NCBI RefSeq assembly: GCF_900609045.1
Contig: NZ_UXAV01000018.1
Coordinates: 1 to 64,000, forward strand
DNA: 64,000 nt
Direction of reading: 5' to 3'
Source of the DNA: Filibacter tadaridae
GTDB taxonomy: Bacteria > Bacillota > Bacilli > Bacillales_A > Planococcaceae
A program made the position numbers and the translations under genes. The notes beneath the pieces are model-generated. The model made no database searches. It was not told the DNA's origin and worked only from the letters and a program-made list of their open reading frames with translations. Below are positions 8,885-18,812 of the stretch, one piece after another. Numbering within the stretch: position 1 is the stretch's first letter; each line of letters begins with the position of its first letter.

Positions 8885-8924
8885 TGAAAAAACACCATGA
8901 GAAATGTCTCATGGTGTCCTTTTT
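8885..8924 (-). terminator. Terminator between ndoA and rsbR
   Basis: An 11-bp perfect stem (ACACCATGAGA with its complement, 8892-8917) is flanked by A/T-runs on both sides. It should end the alr-ndoAI-ndoA transcript on the minus strand. Confidence 0.85.
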
Positions 8925-8934
8925 ATATGTATGT

Positions 8935-9285
8935 TTAGAATTTGACGAGGCCAAAACTCACTTCTAGAGCTTCGTCGACCTGTTCCATCAAAAATTCGTC
9001 TAGATGCGTAATCTTATCAGTAAGTCTAGACTTGTCAATCGTGCGGACTTGCTCGAGCAGGATGACCGAATCCCGCTCGAATCCATACCGTTCCGCATCA
9101 ATTTCAACATGTGTCGGTAACTTCGCTTTTTGAATTTGGGCAGTGATTGCCGCAATAATAACTGTCGGGCTGAACCGATTGCCAATATCGTTTTGGATGA
9201 CCAGAACAGGTCGAGTTCCTCCCTGTTCAGAACCAACGACAGGCGATAGGTCTGCAAAAAAGACGTCTCCACGTTTTATTGCCAA
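8935..9285 (-). CDS. ndoA: EndoA (MazF-type) mRNA endoribonuclease toxin
   Basis: A 116-residue MazF/PemK toxin. The family start [19 protein letters not shown] is present, with Arg25 and Thr48 at the positions reported as catalytic in B. subtilis EndoA. It cleaves single-stranded RNA (UACAU in B. subtilis). It follows the antitoxin gene by 4 bp and precedes the sigB operon, a synteny conserved across Bacillales. Confidence 0.95.
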   Translation of the reverse strand: MAIKRGDVFFADLSPVVGSEQGGTRPVLVIQNDIGNRFSPTVIIAAITAQIQKAKLPTHVEIDAERYGFERDSVILLEQVRTIDKSRLTDKITHLDEFLMEQVDEALEVSFGLVKF

Positions 9286-9289
9286 TTTT

Positions 9290-9571
9290 TCATCCTCCGC
9301 TTACGAGACGTTCCACCGTATGCTGGGCTTCATATTCCACATGCAAGCATTCCGCAGAGATATTGAGGTTAATTTGCGACATTTCAACATAACCTGTCAT
9401 CATCGCTTCTCTTATTGTTTCCGATTCATAATCAGTTACGTATCGTTTTGTCGAAATATATACAAAATCTCCACGGTCAGGCTCTTGATGGACGACCGTA
9501 TGTTCATTTTCATTCAGCATTCGTTTCGGGATCTTAACTATGACTTCTCTTATGTTTTTATTCATTCGCAA
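9290..9571 (-). CDS. ndoAI: EndoAI, antitoxin of EndoA
   Basis: About 93 residues. It has a ribbon-helix-helix type N-terminus ([16 protein letters not shown]) and a C-terminal tail that would neutralise EndoA. The start is uncertain. A TTG at 9571 lies 8 nt after GGAGG; the ATG at 9565 lies 14 nt after it. It follows alr by about 140 bp and is probably the first gene of the toxin-antitoxin pair. Confidence 0.88.
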   Translation of the reverse strand: MRMNKNIREVIVKIPKRMLNENEHTVVHQEPDRGDFVYISTKRYVTDYESETIREAMMTGYVEMSQINLNISAECLHVEYEAQHTVERLVSGG

Positions 9572-9713
9572 CGTCAACACCTCCGACAAACCCGTTCCCT
9601 CATTTCAATACAAGTCTATCTTATCATTGATATTCAACAATGAAAAGACATATAGAGAAGTTAATTGACAGGGTTCTACAAAATGAGATGGTTTTTTGTC
9701 GAAAGAAGATTTA

Positions 9714-10853
9714 TTATTCTGGCTGTCCACTAATTCCTTTGAAAAACCTCGGTACTCGCTTCGAAATGGAAACAGCAATTTCATACGGAATCGTGCCGAG
9801 ACGTGTTGCCCACTCTTCCATGGTGATTTCTTCATCACCTTGACGACCAATCAATGTGACATTTTCACCTATCGGCATTTCCCTCGGCAATCTAACCATG
9901 CACTGATCCATGCAGATTGTACCTACAATCGGTATTCGTTCTCCAGCAATCAGTACTTCCTGGCCCCTCAAACTACGTCGTAATCCATCCGCGTAACCAA
10001 TAGGAATCGTGCCTATCCATTCTTCTTCCGTCGTTTCATAAGTGCCGCCATAACTAATTCGATTGCCTGACGATAACCGTTTTACATAAGTCAATTCACT
10101 GACTAGAGAGAAAGACCTTTCGAGACGCAACGGTATTCGTCCGCCTACATATTCAGAAGGGGCAATGCCATATAATGCGATTCCGAAGCGAACAGCATCA
10201 AGTGCAAAATCGGGATAAAGAAGAGCAGCCGCACTATTTGCAGCATGAACAAGACGTGGTTTTTCAGGCATTGTATCTACCAGTTTCATGAATAACGCAA
10301 ACTGTTCCTCAGTTCTTTGCGAATTCTCTTCGTCCGCACATGCAAAGTGTGTGAAAACTCCGTCTATCACGACATGCTTTGATTTATTAACAAATGTCAC
10401 TAGTGACTGAAGTGCTTCTTCGTCCCTTAGTCCAATTCTACCCATTCCAGTATCAATTTTAACATGGATTTTCAATTGTTTTTGTAAATCCTTACAAGCA
10501 TCCTCTACATTTTGTAGCCATTCCACATTCGAAACTGCAATTGTTATCCCGCTTGCGGCTGCTTCTTTTGCAAAACTGATAGGAGACGGCCCCATGACGA
10601 GAATGTCCCCGCTTATACCCGCCCTCCGGAGCCGTACTGCCTCATCAGGTGTTGCAACCGAAATCATTTCCACACCCGCTTCTAATGCGGTTCTGGCTAC
10701 TTCAACCTCTCCGTTTCCATAGCCATCCGCTTTGACAACTGCAATTATTTTTGTTTCAAGCGCCAAATAGTTGCGTAAACTGTTGATATTCGTACGAATC
10801 GCTTCTAGATTAACAATTGCTTTGGTCGGTTGATAAAAAACAGAGTTCTCCAC
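9714..10853 (-). CDS. alr: Alanine racemase
   Basis: A 379-residue PLP-dependent fold-type III racemase. The PLP lysine is Lys41 in AVVKADGYGNG, and the second catalytic tyrosine lies in RISYGGTY. It converts L-Ala to D-Ala for peptidoglycan, matching ddl and murF further along. It is preceded by the lipoprotein gene and followed by the toxin-antitoxin pair. Confidence 0.96.
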   Translation of the reverse strand: MENSVFYQPTKAIVNLEAIRTNINSLRNYLALETKIIAVVKADGYGNGEVEVARTALEAGVEMISVATPDEAVRLRRAGISGDILVMGPSPISFAKEAAASGITIAVSNVEWLQNVEDACKDLQKQLKIHVKIDTGMGRIGLRDEEALQSLVTFVNKSKHVVIDGVFTHFACADEENSQRTEEQFALFMKLVDTMPEKPRLVHAANSAAALLYPDFALDAVRFGIALYGIAPSEYVGGRIPLRLERSFSLVSELTYVKRLSSGNRISYGGTYETTEEEWIGTIPIGYADGLRRSLRGQEVLIAGERIPIVGTICMDQCMVRLPREMPIGENVTLIGRQGDEEITMEEWATRLGTIPYEIAVSISKRVPRFFKGISGQPE

Positions 10854-10921
10854 GGCGCTTCCCTCATTTATAGTGTAGTCCCTCTATTATCAATCCTCTT
10901 ACTTCTCATCGTCAACTACTA

Positions 10922-11938
10922 TTATTTACTTTCCTCGGCCTTCATTGACGTTGCAACTGTAATCATTTCATCCTGCGTCAATGAATCAGATGCGATGAAG
11001 AACGAGACGCCATTGCTATCCCAACGAAGGGATTTTTCTGTCATAGCCGCTACCGTAAATCCTAGATCTACTGGATCACCCTCAATAGATACCGGCATTT
11101 TGTTTTCTGGTTTAGTCGCGACTTCCTGCACAATCGTGAATTCCTTTTGACCGCCAAAAGTCATGATTGAACGTCTTTCAACGCCCTCTCCAATATTCAC
11201 TTCGTCAAGGAGTGTAACGTCTTCTAATTTGACTGTTGGGTAATGCGTTATAAATCCAGTTTTCTCATCTTCCGCTTTCGCATCTTCTTCTTTACTCGTA
11301 TCGCTAGCATCTATCTCCACAGCATAATCTGACGCTTTGTGTTCCTTACCGAGTGTAATCTTTTCAAATGTAACTCGAATCTTTTCTTCTTTATTTTCAT
11401 CCAGAACGGATACATACTTTGGCAATAAAGACTTTTTGTCAATGTGGATCTCTTGAGTCGGGAGTACTTTCTTGTGATTGTTTCTTGTTGCCGTTTCAAA
11501 AACATATGTTTTATCTTCTTCTGTCATGGTTGCATTTTTATCCGCTTTAATGTCATCGGATAACGCACCAATCAAATACGCCTGGCTATTTTGTTCCGGC
11601 CAATCACTCTGGAACTTGTAAGTCTTGCCAAGTGAAGGTGTAACAACGAAAACTCCTTCGTCATTACGTACAATCATTTGAGATTCATCATTTCCTTCCT
11701 GTGTAACATTAACACGATAAAAATCGGGTTTCGTATGCCACACTGTGACATCGTACAAACGAGGCTCCGCACCAGTCTTTATCTCCATCGTGGCTTGTAG
11801 TTCGTACCCTTTCGTGTCATTCCATTTCCCACTCAGCTTCTTCATAACATCCTCTTTCGATTGTGCACCACATGCCGCGAGGAGTACCGCGACTACAACT
11901 AACAAGAGAGCTAATATCCGGCTACGCATACAGTTCAT
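10922..11938 (-). CDS. ydcC: YdcC-like lipoprotein (LolA-like fold family)
   Basis: A 338-residue exported lipoprotein. A hydrophobic signal ends in lipobox LLAAC near residue 23, followed by a beta-rich domain resembling the outer-membrane lipoprotein carrier family. Gram-positive homologues (YdcC) have no established function. It lies between acpS and alr as in B. subtilis. Starting at the ATG of the MRSRILALL segment (three residues in) is also possible. Confidence 0.85.
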   Translation of the reverse strand: MNCMRSRILALLLVVVAVLLAACGAQSKEDVMKKLSGKWNDTKGYELQATMEIKTGAEPRLYDVTVWHTKPDFYRVNVTQEGNDESQMIVRNDEGVFVVTPSLGKTYKFQSDWPEQNSQAYLIGALSDDIKADKNATMTEEDKTYVFETATRNNHKKVLPTQEIHIDKKSLLPKYVSVLDENKEEKIRVTFEKITLGKEHKASDYAVEIDASDTSKEEDAKAEDEKTGFITHYPTVKLEDVTLLDEVNIGEGVERRSIMTFGGQKEFTIVQEVATKPENKMPVSIEGDPVDLGFTVAAMTEKSLRWDSNGVSFFIASDSLTQDEMITVATSMKAEESK

Positions 11939-12000
11939 CCTTTCTCATTTCAATCGGGTAGGTCATCTTATGAGGACTGGAGGACAAATATGCGGACGTT

Positions 12001-12354
12001 TTAAGCGAGTAGGATAACTTGTGCAGCTGCCACAGTTTTGGAATGTGTAATGGAAACAAATCCATTTGCCAATTCGCCTTTGAAATAAAGGACCGGTTTA
12101 CCAAACTCGTCCGGTAAGACCTCAATATCTGTAAGATTACATTCAGATCCGATTCCTGTTCCGTTCGCCTTTGAATACGCTTCCTTTACTGCAAAACGCC
12201 CCGCCAGGAACTCAGTTTGGCGATGTCCTTTCAATGATTCGAATAGAAACAGTTCTTTCTGCGTAAGGATGCGTTGCCTGAATGCAGAAGAATCGGAATT
12301 CAGTTTGGCGATTCGGTCAAGTTCTACTATATCCAGTCCAATTCCACTAATCAT
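12001..12354 (-). CDS. acpS: Holo-[acyl-carrier-protein] synthase
   Basis: A 117-residue AcpS-type phosphopantetheinyl transferase with both magnesium/CoA motifs: GIGLDIVELDRI at the N-terminus and RFAVKEAYSKA near residue 60. It transfers 4'-phosphopantetheine from CoA to apo-ACP for fatty-acid synthesis. It is divergent from the rhomboid gene. Confidence 0.95.
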   Translation of the reverse strand: MISGIGLDIVELDRIAKLNSDSSAFRQRILTQKELFLFESLKGHRQTEFLAGRFAVKEAYSKANGTGIGSECNLTDIEVLPDEFGKPVLYFKGELANGFVSITHSKTVAAAQVILLA

Positions 12355-12419
12355 TTGACATTCTCCTTTCCAACCTATCTAGTTGAACGGTATAATGGTT
12401 CTTAGATTGAGGTGACTAT

Positions 12420-13025
12420 ATGTTCAGCCGTACTGAAAACTTTTCACAATACATCCGACTCTATCCAGTTGTAGCCTTCTTCCTGACTGTTAACATCCTA
12501 GTGTTTCTGATTACGATTATTCCAGGAATAGGAGATACAGTGCTTTACGCTGGAATGGGCGTCAATTACCTCATTTCCGACGGGGAATGGTGGCGGTTGA
12601 TCACGCCAATGTTTTTGCATGGTGGTCTTATGCATATTTTGTTTAACATGTTTTCCCTTTTCATTTTCGGACCCGAACTTGAAAAAATTGCGGGTAAAGC
12701 AAGGTTTTTAACCATTTACTTACTATCGGGTGTTTTCGGGAATCTTGCAACATTCTTTTTACATGGTCCTGACTATGCAAGCGTCGGGGCAAGCGGTGCC
12801 ATTTTTGGAATTCTGGGAGCGTTTGGCGCACTTGTTCATTACACGAAGCGCATCCTCCCTCAGTTGAGACAAATCATCTTACCTATTATCCTTGTCAGTG
12901 TTGTGATGACATTTGTTCAACCAGGCATTAATGCTACCGCACATATCGCAGGGCTTATTTTCGGTTTTCTGGTTGGACTTAGCTACTTCCACCCGAAACG
13001 AATTGCAAACTGGAAAAAAAGATAG
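12420..13025 (+). CDS. ydcA: Rhomboid-family intramembrane serine protease
   Basis: A 201-residue protein with six predicted membrane segments. It has the rhomboid motifs HGGLMHILFNMFSL and GASGAIFG, the latter with nucleophile Ser125, and His175 in AHIAGL. The catalytic dyad is intact. Substrates are unknown. It is the only plus-strand gene between the alr and cshA blocks and converges with ydbT. Confidence 0.93.
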   Translation: MFSRTENFSQYIRLYPVVAFFLTVNILVFLITIIPGIGDTVLYAGMGVNYLISDGEWWRLITPMFLHGGLMHILFNMFSLFIFGPELEKIAGKARFLTIYLLSGVFGNLATFFLHGPDYASVGASGAIFGILGAFGALVHYTKRILPQLRQIILPIILVSVVMTFVQPGINATAHIAGLIFGFLVGLSYFHPKRIANWKKR

Positions 13026-13057
13026 GACAGCAGGTTATTCCTGCCGTCCTTTTTTTT
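13025..13057 (+). terminator. Terminator after rhomboid gene
   Basis: The stem GGACaGCAGG/CCTGCcGTCC is followed by eight T on the plus strand. It overlaps the stop codon of the convergent ydbT. Confidence 0.85.
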
Positions 13058-14537
13058 CCGTCTTTGGTTCGTACCACGATAAAATACGTTCCGCCTCCGC
13101 CTCTTCCATATGGAGTACTTGTGCTCGAAAAGTGCCGATTCCCGATTTGATAGCAGCAGTTACTGATGCAACTTGTCGTCGTTTGTGGAAATAATTCTGC
13201 TTCACTTCCATTGACTGAATCCTTTTTCTCATCAGAAAGGCAGTTTGCAAACTAAATCCTCTAAAGCGCAACGTTAATTGATTGCCCGATAGTTCGTATG
13301 CTCCCGAACGATGTTGCCAGAGTCCATAAAAGATAATAACAGGTACGATGAGTAGTGATAATAACCCATACGGGAAAAAGAAATACGCCATCGCACCGAT
13401 TGCAGGAACCATCCATAAAAAGTCTATACGATAGTAGAACCGCCTGCTTCTTGCAGGGAGTTTCCGAGTCGGCTCAACAAGGATAAGATCCGGAAATATT
13501 TCTTTCAAAGGCCCATTGATATCTTTTTTCCTAACCAAAGGAAATAAATTAATCTTGGCACCTTCTGCCCCTCCCCCGCCCGCACTGTCAATCGCAACTG
13601 CCGCATAACCGAAAATTTGTCGGAACGGATTTTCAATAACCCGGATACTTTGCACTCTGTTTAGTGGTACTGTCATTCTCTTTTTTTCAAGTAAACCGCG
13701 CGTAATCACAATATCCTGTTGGTCCAACGAAACAGAAAAACCGTAATAAGACAGGAACGTCATGCCGACCGATAGCAACCAGACAACGAAGAAACCAAAG
13801 AACACCGCAATCGCAACAAAAAGCAAGCCGAACTTGATGAACCCGGAAACTTCTTCATACATCCATTCAAATGGAATCATTTCCGCAAATTGCGATAAGA
13901 ATATCCCCGCACCGGAGAGAATAATGCCAATCCCGCCTGAAGTTGTAGCTAGAATAAGCAAATCTTTCACCGACATTGTGAAAATGGATTTGACCTGAGA
14001 TTGCTCTTCTGCTTCAATTCCTTCAACTACTGTACCTTCTTCCAAAGATACTGCTTTCTTCGTCATTTTCGCCGCCGCGATTTCATGTTCGATTATTTGG
14101 GCGGCCTCTTTTGTAATTGCAGTCAGTTCCGCCTCCGACTTCTTCAAAGAGGAACTGCCCGCAGTTTCCACTTTTACTTTGACTAATTTGAGTGGACGAT
14201 GCAAAATACCTTCCGTGTAGTCCAGACTTTGAATTCGGTCAAACGGAATATATCGCTTCTTCTTAACGAATAATCCATATTCGATTCGCAGCTCATCGTC
14301 TTCAAACCAATATTCGAATCGCTTCCACTTAATGATGCCTGTAATCGCGAATACAATAATAAATGCGCCGAAAATTATGAACGACAAATAATCCAAATAC
14401 CATACACCTGAACTCGAGCTATTCAATCCATTTGCAAAAACGATGACAAGGAGCGGTAAAATCATCTCTTTTACTGTTTTAAGTACTTGGATAACCGCAG
14501 TAATCCAATGCAATTTATAACGTGTTTCAGACATCAT
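13035..14537 (-). CDS. ydbT: PH-domain membrane protein, YdbT-like
   Basis: A 500-residue membrane protein with bacterial PH domains (bPH2/YdbS-YdbT type) repeated about three times. Each domain follows a hydrophobic hairpin; one contains the repeated pattern RMTVPLNRVQSIRVIENP. It overlaps the end of the preceding YdbS-like gene by 11 bp. In B. subtilis and relatives this pair is implicated in membrane-stress or peptide tolerance. Function is inferred from family only. Confidence 0.85.
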   Translation of the reverse strand: MMSETRYKLHWITAVIQVLKTVKEMILPLLVIVFANGLNSSSSGVWYLDYLSFIIFGAFIIVFAITGIIKWKRFEYWFEDDELRIEYGLFVKKKRYIPFDRIQSLDYTEGILHRPLKLVKVKVETAGSSSLKKSEAELTAITKEAAQIIEHEIAAAKMTKKAVSLEEGTVVEGIEAEEQSQVKSIFTMSVKDLLILATTSGGIGIILSGAGIFLSQFAEMIPFEWMYEEVSGFIKFGLLFVAIAVFFGFFVVWLLSVGMTFLSYYGFSVSLDQQDIVITRGLLEKKRMTVPLNRVQSIRVIENPFRQIFGYAAVAIDSAGGGGAEGAKINLFPLVRKKDINGPLKEIFPDLILVEPTRKLPARSRRFYYRIDFLWMVPAIGAMAYFFFPYGLLSLLIVPVIIFYGLWQHRSGAYELSGNQLTLRFRGFSLQTAFLMRKRIQSMEVKQNYFHKRRQVASVTAAIKSGIGTFRAQVLHMEEAEAERILSWYEPKTEKKGRQE

Positions 14538-15006
14538 CTTCCGCCACCCTTGCGAGCACAGAAATCCTACCCCTTAGTCCATCTGCTTCTTCCGTCAACA
14601 GTGCCGGAATCGTATGATTTGTCGCCGCAGTTGAAATGGTGATTTCTGCAAGATCATATTTTCGTAGAATGGGTCCTTGTGACGTATCCACATGTTGAAC
14701 ACGTACCATCGGGATCAACGTCCGCTTTACAATGAATATGCCATGTTGCAATTCAATTTCAGATTCCCGTACTTCATAGCGCCACCGTGTCCATCTGACT
14801 TTCGGGAATAAATAGATCAAAAAGTACGCAAAGAATACGACAACTACGGCAGCGATTGCATATAGCCACCCTGGCCATTCAAATATGTATACCAATACTC
14901 CACTACCTATCGCCAACAGCAAAATGACAATAGTTTGCATGATACCATATAATCTCCAAACTCTAAGTCCCTTTTCTGAAATCTGATTTACGGGTTGAGC
15001 TCTCAT
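14527..15006 (-). CDS. ydbS: PH-domain membrane protein, YdbS-like
   Basis: A 159-residue partner of the following gene. It has two membrane segments (about residues 20-65) and one bacterial PH domain carrying VQHVDTSQGPILRKY. Overlap with ydbT suggests a two-protein membrane complex. Confidence 0.85.
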   Translation of the reverse strand: MRAQPVNQISEKGLRVWRLYGIMQTIVILLLAIGSGVLVYIFEWPGWLYAIAAVVVVFFAYFLIYLFPKVRWTRWRYEVRESEIELQHGIFIVKRTLIPMVRVQHVDTSQGPILRKYDLAEITISTAATNHTIPALLTEEADGLRGRISVLARVAEDDV

Positions 15007-15141
15007 ATATCCACCTCTTTCTATCCATTCTATACGATTGAGGGAGTGAAATGTTTCAACTTTTCATGTTTTGCCTGAAAAACCATACACATACACAGTA
15101 TTTGATAGTGCAGTGGTAAAGAAACCGTATTCTCATTCAAA

Positions 15142-15188
15142 ATAAAAAAATAGCCGAGATGCGCATTATACGCTTCTCGACCATTTTT
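15142..15188 (-). terminator. Terminator after cshA
   Basis: On the minus strand a hairpin with CGAGA/TCTCG outer arms and GCG/CGC inner arms is followed by a run of seven T. It lies just past the cshA stop. Confidence 0.8.
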
Positions 15189-15197
15189 AACAGTCAG

Positions 15198-16721
15198 TTA
15201 TGAATCTGTTCTGTTTGTGTTGCGTGAACGGCTATTGCCTCTGCTTCCACCATCACGACTTCCACTTCTGCTTCCGCCATCACGGCTTCCACCACCGCTA
15301 CGACGTGAACCGCCGCCATATCCACGACCGCCGCCGCTAGTTGAACGACCACCGCTTCTGTTACCTTTGTAACCGCCGCCACCTTGTCCGCCTCTACGTG
15401 CCGGTAAAGGACGTTCTTCAGAAATAGTAACAGGCATGTCATTCGGTTCGCGTGTTAATGATCTAATAGCTGCAGCAACTAAATCAGTCGCATCATGTTT
15501 TTCAAGTAGCTCGTTTGCAAGTTGAGCGTAATCCGTCAATTCTTTTTTCTCAACGATTTCAACTAATTGTTCAACAGCAAGACGTTGTTGACCAACAAGC
15601 GCTTCGTCTGATGAAGGTGGACGCATAGCAGTCATTTGCTTTTTAGTCGTTTCTTCAACAATGCGAAGATAACCCATTTCCCGTGGAGTTACAAATGTAA
15701 TCGCGACTCCGCTTTTTCCTGCACGACCTGTACGGCCGATACGGTGAACATAGCTTTCAGGGTCTTGTGGGATATCGAAGTTGTATACATGTGTAACGCC
15801 AGAAATATCAAGACCACGTGCAGCAACGTCTGTTGCAACAAGAACATCAATTTTGTTAGACTTAAACTGTTTAAGGACTGACATACGTTTTGCTTGCGTC
15901 AAGTCGCCATGAATTCCCTCTGCAAGGTATCCGCGGATACTAAGTGCTTGTGAAAGTTCGTCTACACGGCGTTTAGTACGGCCGAAAATAATTGCAAGTT
16001 CCGGTTGTTGAACATTCAACAAACGAGAAAGAATATCAAATTTTTCGCGCTCTTGCGCTTTCACGTAGAACTGATCGATATTTTCGACAGTCATTTCTTT
16101 TGACTTGATCTTAACTACTTCAGGGTTTTTCATGAATGTTTCCGCAATTTTGCGGATTGGTCCAGGCATTGTAGCTGAGAATAGAAGCGTTTGACGCTCA
16201 TCAGGTACACTTGCAAGAATTGTATTGATATCTTCGATGAAGCCCATGTTCAACATTTCATCCGCTTCGTCTAGTACAAGCGTTTGAACACCGTCAAGCT
16301 TCAATGTCTTACGTTTAATATGGTCAAGAATACGTCCTGGTGTTCCAACGACGATTTGCGGATTATTGCGCAATGCGCGGATTTGACGGCCGATTTCTTG
16401 TCCACCGTATACAGAAAGAATGCGTGAACGTTTGTCAGCACCGATTCTTGATAGTTCTTCGGAAACTTGGATTGCCAATTCACGTGTCGGTGCAATAACC
16501 AATGCTTGTACTGCAGGATTACGTGTATCTATTTTTTCAATGATTGGAACACCAAACGCTGCAGTTTTACCTGTACCTGTCTGTGCTTGACCGATAATGT
16601 CGCGTCCGGCCATTCCCATTGTAATCGTACCTTCTTGGATGGGTGTTGCTTCTTCAAACCCCATTTTAGCTAAAGCACGTTGTGTTGATTCACTAATATT
16701 CAGTTCTGAAAAGTTTGTCAA
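15198..16721 (-). CDS. cshA: DEAD-box ATP-dependent RNA helicase CshA
   Basis: About 507 residues. The helicase core motifs are [21 protein letters not shown] and [10 protein letters not shown]. The C-terminus (about 435 to the end) is a low-complexity Gly/Arg/Ser tail typical of CshA (YdbR) and probably binds RNA. CshA takes part in cold adaptation, ribosome assembly and the RNA degradosome. The TTG start at 16721 follows AAGGAG by about 10 nt. A TTG three codons upstream sits too close to the ribosome site. It is preceded by a roughly 700-bp leader region. Confidence 0.93.
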   Translation of the reverse strand: MTNFSELNISESTQRALAKMGFEEATPIQEGTITMGMAGRDIIGQAQTGTGKTAAFGVPIIEKIDTRNPAVQALVIAPTRELAIQVSEELSRIGADKRSRILSVYGGQEIGRQIRALRNNPQIVVGTPGRILDHIKRKTLKLDGVQTLVLDEADEMLNMGFIEDINTILASVPDERQTLLFSATMPGPIRKIAETFMKNPEVVKIKSKEMTVENIDQFYVKAQEREKFDILSRLLNVQQPELAIIFGRTKRRVDELSQALSIRGYLAEGIHGDLTQAKRMSVLKQFKSNKIDVLVATDVAARGLDISGVTHVYNFDIPQDPESYVHRIGRTGRAGKSGVAITFVTPREMGYLRIVEETTKKQMTAMRPPSSDEALVGQQRLAVEQLVEIVEKKELTDYAQLANELLEKHDATDLVAAAIRSLTREPNDMPVTISEERPLPARRGGQGGGGYKGNRSGGRSTSGGGRGYGGGSRRSGGGSRDGGSRSGSRDGGSRGNSRSRNTNRTDS

Positions 16722-17385
16722 AATTCTCAATCTCCTTCTTACTCATTTGACAATTGGTTACATTTGCAAATGAAAGCGCGGCAAATTCGAGCCTATAAAG
16801 GGAACGTTTCCGATATTTTTCATTCTCTGTATAAATAGAGGTTATGGTTGAAAAGGAAAGCCCGGTCTTTGCCGAGCGGTTCGGTCAACAGACAAATGCC
16901 TGTTCTATATGATCAAACCGTTTAATTCAAAAAAAAGTACTCTTCATTGATTGAAGAGCCCCGTGAAATGTATCCAATGCTCATTACAGTGTAGCATGTG
17001 TTTGAACCCTCTGCAATCAATCCGCTTAAATACCAATAATCAGTTTACTCATGGTAATTTTTAGTACGATTTGTTTCATTTGATTACGTCTTGGCGCGTT
17101 TATGATTTCCTGTTTAATACACCTCCTGTTGCATGAACGCTAATACTTTTTAGATCAAAGTATCGCTATCATCGCTATAACAGATATGATGCTTCTAAAC
17201 GTCCCATCTTATGAACGTCTTTTTCTGGGAACCGAGGGCTTTATAGAGAAACCCGACAAAGATGAACGACAAGACGCTTATGAACGCAGGCGTTGCGAGG
17301 AGTGGTGTGTGGGCCAATTTGTAACGCAGGTATGTTTATTTTAGCGGAAAGTCAAAACCATTATCGTCATCATTGTATCATCCAT
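16722..17385 (-). other. Long untranslated region upstream of cshA
   Basis: No credible gene is seen in these 664 bp. The minus strand carries an intrinsic terminator at 16929-16960, although murF already has its own terminator at 17386-17414. Something in between is therefore probably transcribed. A perfect AGGAGGTG ribosome site (near 17120) is embedded in a six-codon reading frame (MQQEVY). A longer open stretch behind it has only an ATT start. The segment 17200-17340 repeats GTTCATAAG-like motifs and could fold, but I do not recognise a known RNA class. Confidence 0.5.
16929..16960 (-). terminator. Intrinsic terminator/attenuator in the cshA leader
   Basis: On the minus strand, arms CTCTTCA/TGAAGAG (16940-16946 and 16952-16958) are followed by eight T, about 210 nt before the cshA start. 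It may attenuate cshA or end a small leader RNA. Confidence 0.75.
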
Positions 17386-17414
17386 TGAAAAATCGACCGT
17401 GCTAACACGGTCGA
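17386..17414 (-). terminator. Terminator after murF
   Basis: A perfect stem TCGACCGTG/CACGGTCGA (17393-17414) is followed by TTTTT on the minus strand, 22 bp past the murF stop. Confidence 0.85.
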
Positions 17415-17435
17415 CTTCTTGCTTCATGCCTTGTA

Positions 17436-18800
17436 TTAAAGTCCTTGGAGGATGCGTTCAAGCGCCATTCCCCTTGAACCTTTTAATAGAATAATCGAGT
17501 TCTTATCCGTATATTTATTAATTTCTTCAATAATTGGGTCGTATTCTTTTTCAGACCAGGTAAGTCGCGCACCGACGCCTTCTTTTTCCAGCTTTTCAAA
17601 GAGCCATTTCATACGCGGCCCGAAAAGGAGGATCCCTTTTAACTTCATTTGGACAAGCTGTTTTGCGAGCTCTTCATGGTAACGGCGTTCTTCAGCGCCT
17701 AATTCAAGCATGTCGCCTAGAACGACCCACTTTTCATCCCGAAGTGCCGTTTCTTCCATAAATTCGAGCGCCGCTCGCATTGATGTAGGTGCCGCATTGT
17801 AAGCGTCGTTTATGAATAATGCTTGGTTATCCGCGATAACCGGTTGCATACGCATATCTGTTAGTGATGCATTCAAAAGTGCAGAACGAATATCTCCATC
17901 AGTTACGGATACTTCATGTGCAATAAGGATGGCTGCAAGTGCATTTTTCACTTGATGCGCCCCGTAAACAGGAATTGTGAATTCTCCATTAAGCAATCCA
18001 GCCACATTAAAATGACTGCCTTCATCACCGGATTCTATTTCTTTTAATGATAAAGCGGCATTTTTTGAATAGCCGAATGAAATAGCTTCAACATCCGTAT
18101 GTTGTCCAACAAGCTCAAGTAAATACGGTTCATCAGCATCGAAAAATAACTTTCCGCCCTTTTGTAGTCCATCGATAATTTCGAATTTCGCTTTCGCAAT
18201 TCCAGCCCGTGAGCCAAGGTCCTGCATATGTGCTTCTCCGATATTCGTGATGACAACATAATCAGGTTTCGCCAGTGTTGACAAAAAAGAGATTTCGCCG
18301 AATCCGCTCATCCCCATTTCCAAAATCGCAAATTCCGTTTCTTCTTCAAGCGATAATATCGTCAATGGAAGGCCAAGCTCATTATTGAAGTTCCCCTCCG
18401 TTTTTTGAACGTTGAAATAAGGAGACAAAACGCTTGCTACTAAGTCTTTTGTAGATGTTTTACCGTTTGAACCTGTGATGCCGACCACTTTACAATCCAG
18501 CATATCACGGTAAGTACGCGCCATTTCTTGGAGGGCAACTTCAGCATCATCTACAAAGATGAGCGGGAGATGTGCCGGTGGATTCGGTTCGTCCTTAAGC
18601 CACAATGCTGCTGCCGCTCCTTGTTCGATTGCTTTCTCCACATATTTATGACCGTTTACTTGTTCGCCCCTGAACGGAATGAAAAGATTCCCTTTAGAAA
18701 TAGTACGTGAATCGATTGAAACACCGTTCGCAATCACTCCAACCATATTTTGCCCATCCGTTTGTAGCCATGCAGCGATTTCCGTCAACTGTCGTTTCAC
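17436..18800 (-). CDS. murF: UDP-MurNAc-tripeptide D-Ala-D-Ala ligase
   Basis: A 454-residue Mur ligase with an N-terminal substrate domain, a central ATPase with P-loop GITGSNGKTSTKD near residue 110, and a C-terminal domain with YNAAPTSM. It adds D-Ala-D-Ala to the UDP-MurNAc tripeptide in the cytoplasm. It lies 12 bp after ddl, so the enzyme making the dipeptide and the one using it are co-transcribed. Confidence 0.96.
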   Translation of the reverse strand: MKRQLTEIAAWLQTDGQNMVGVIANGVSIDSRTISKGNLFIPFRGEQVNGHKYVEKAIEQGAAAALWLKDEPNPPAHLPLIFVDDAEVALQEMARTYRDMLDCKVVGITGSNGKTSTKDLVASVLSPYFNVQKTEGNFNNELGLPLTILSLEEETEFAILEMGMSGFGEISFLSTLAKPDYVVITNIGEAHMQDLGSRAGIAKAKFEIIDGLQKGGKLFFDADEPYLLELVGQHTDVEAISFGYSKNAALSLKEIESGDEGSHFNVAGLLNGEFTIPVYGAHQVKNALAAILIAHEVSVTDGDIRSALLNASLTDMRMQPVIADNQALFINDAYNAAPTSMRAALEFMEETALRDEKWVVLGDMLELGAEERRYHEELAKQLVQMKLKGILLFGPRMKWLFEKLEKEGVGARLTWSEKEYDPIIEEINKYTDKNSIILLKGSRGMALERILQGL

Positions 18801-18812
18801 TTTAAATCACAC

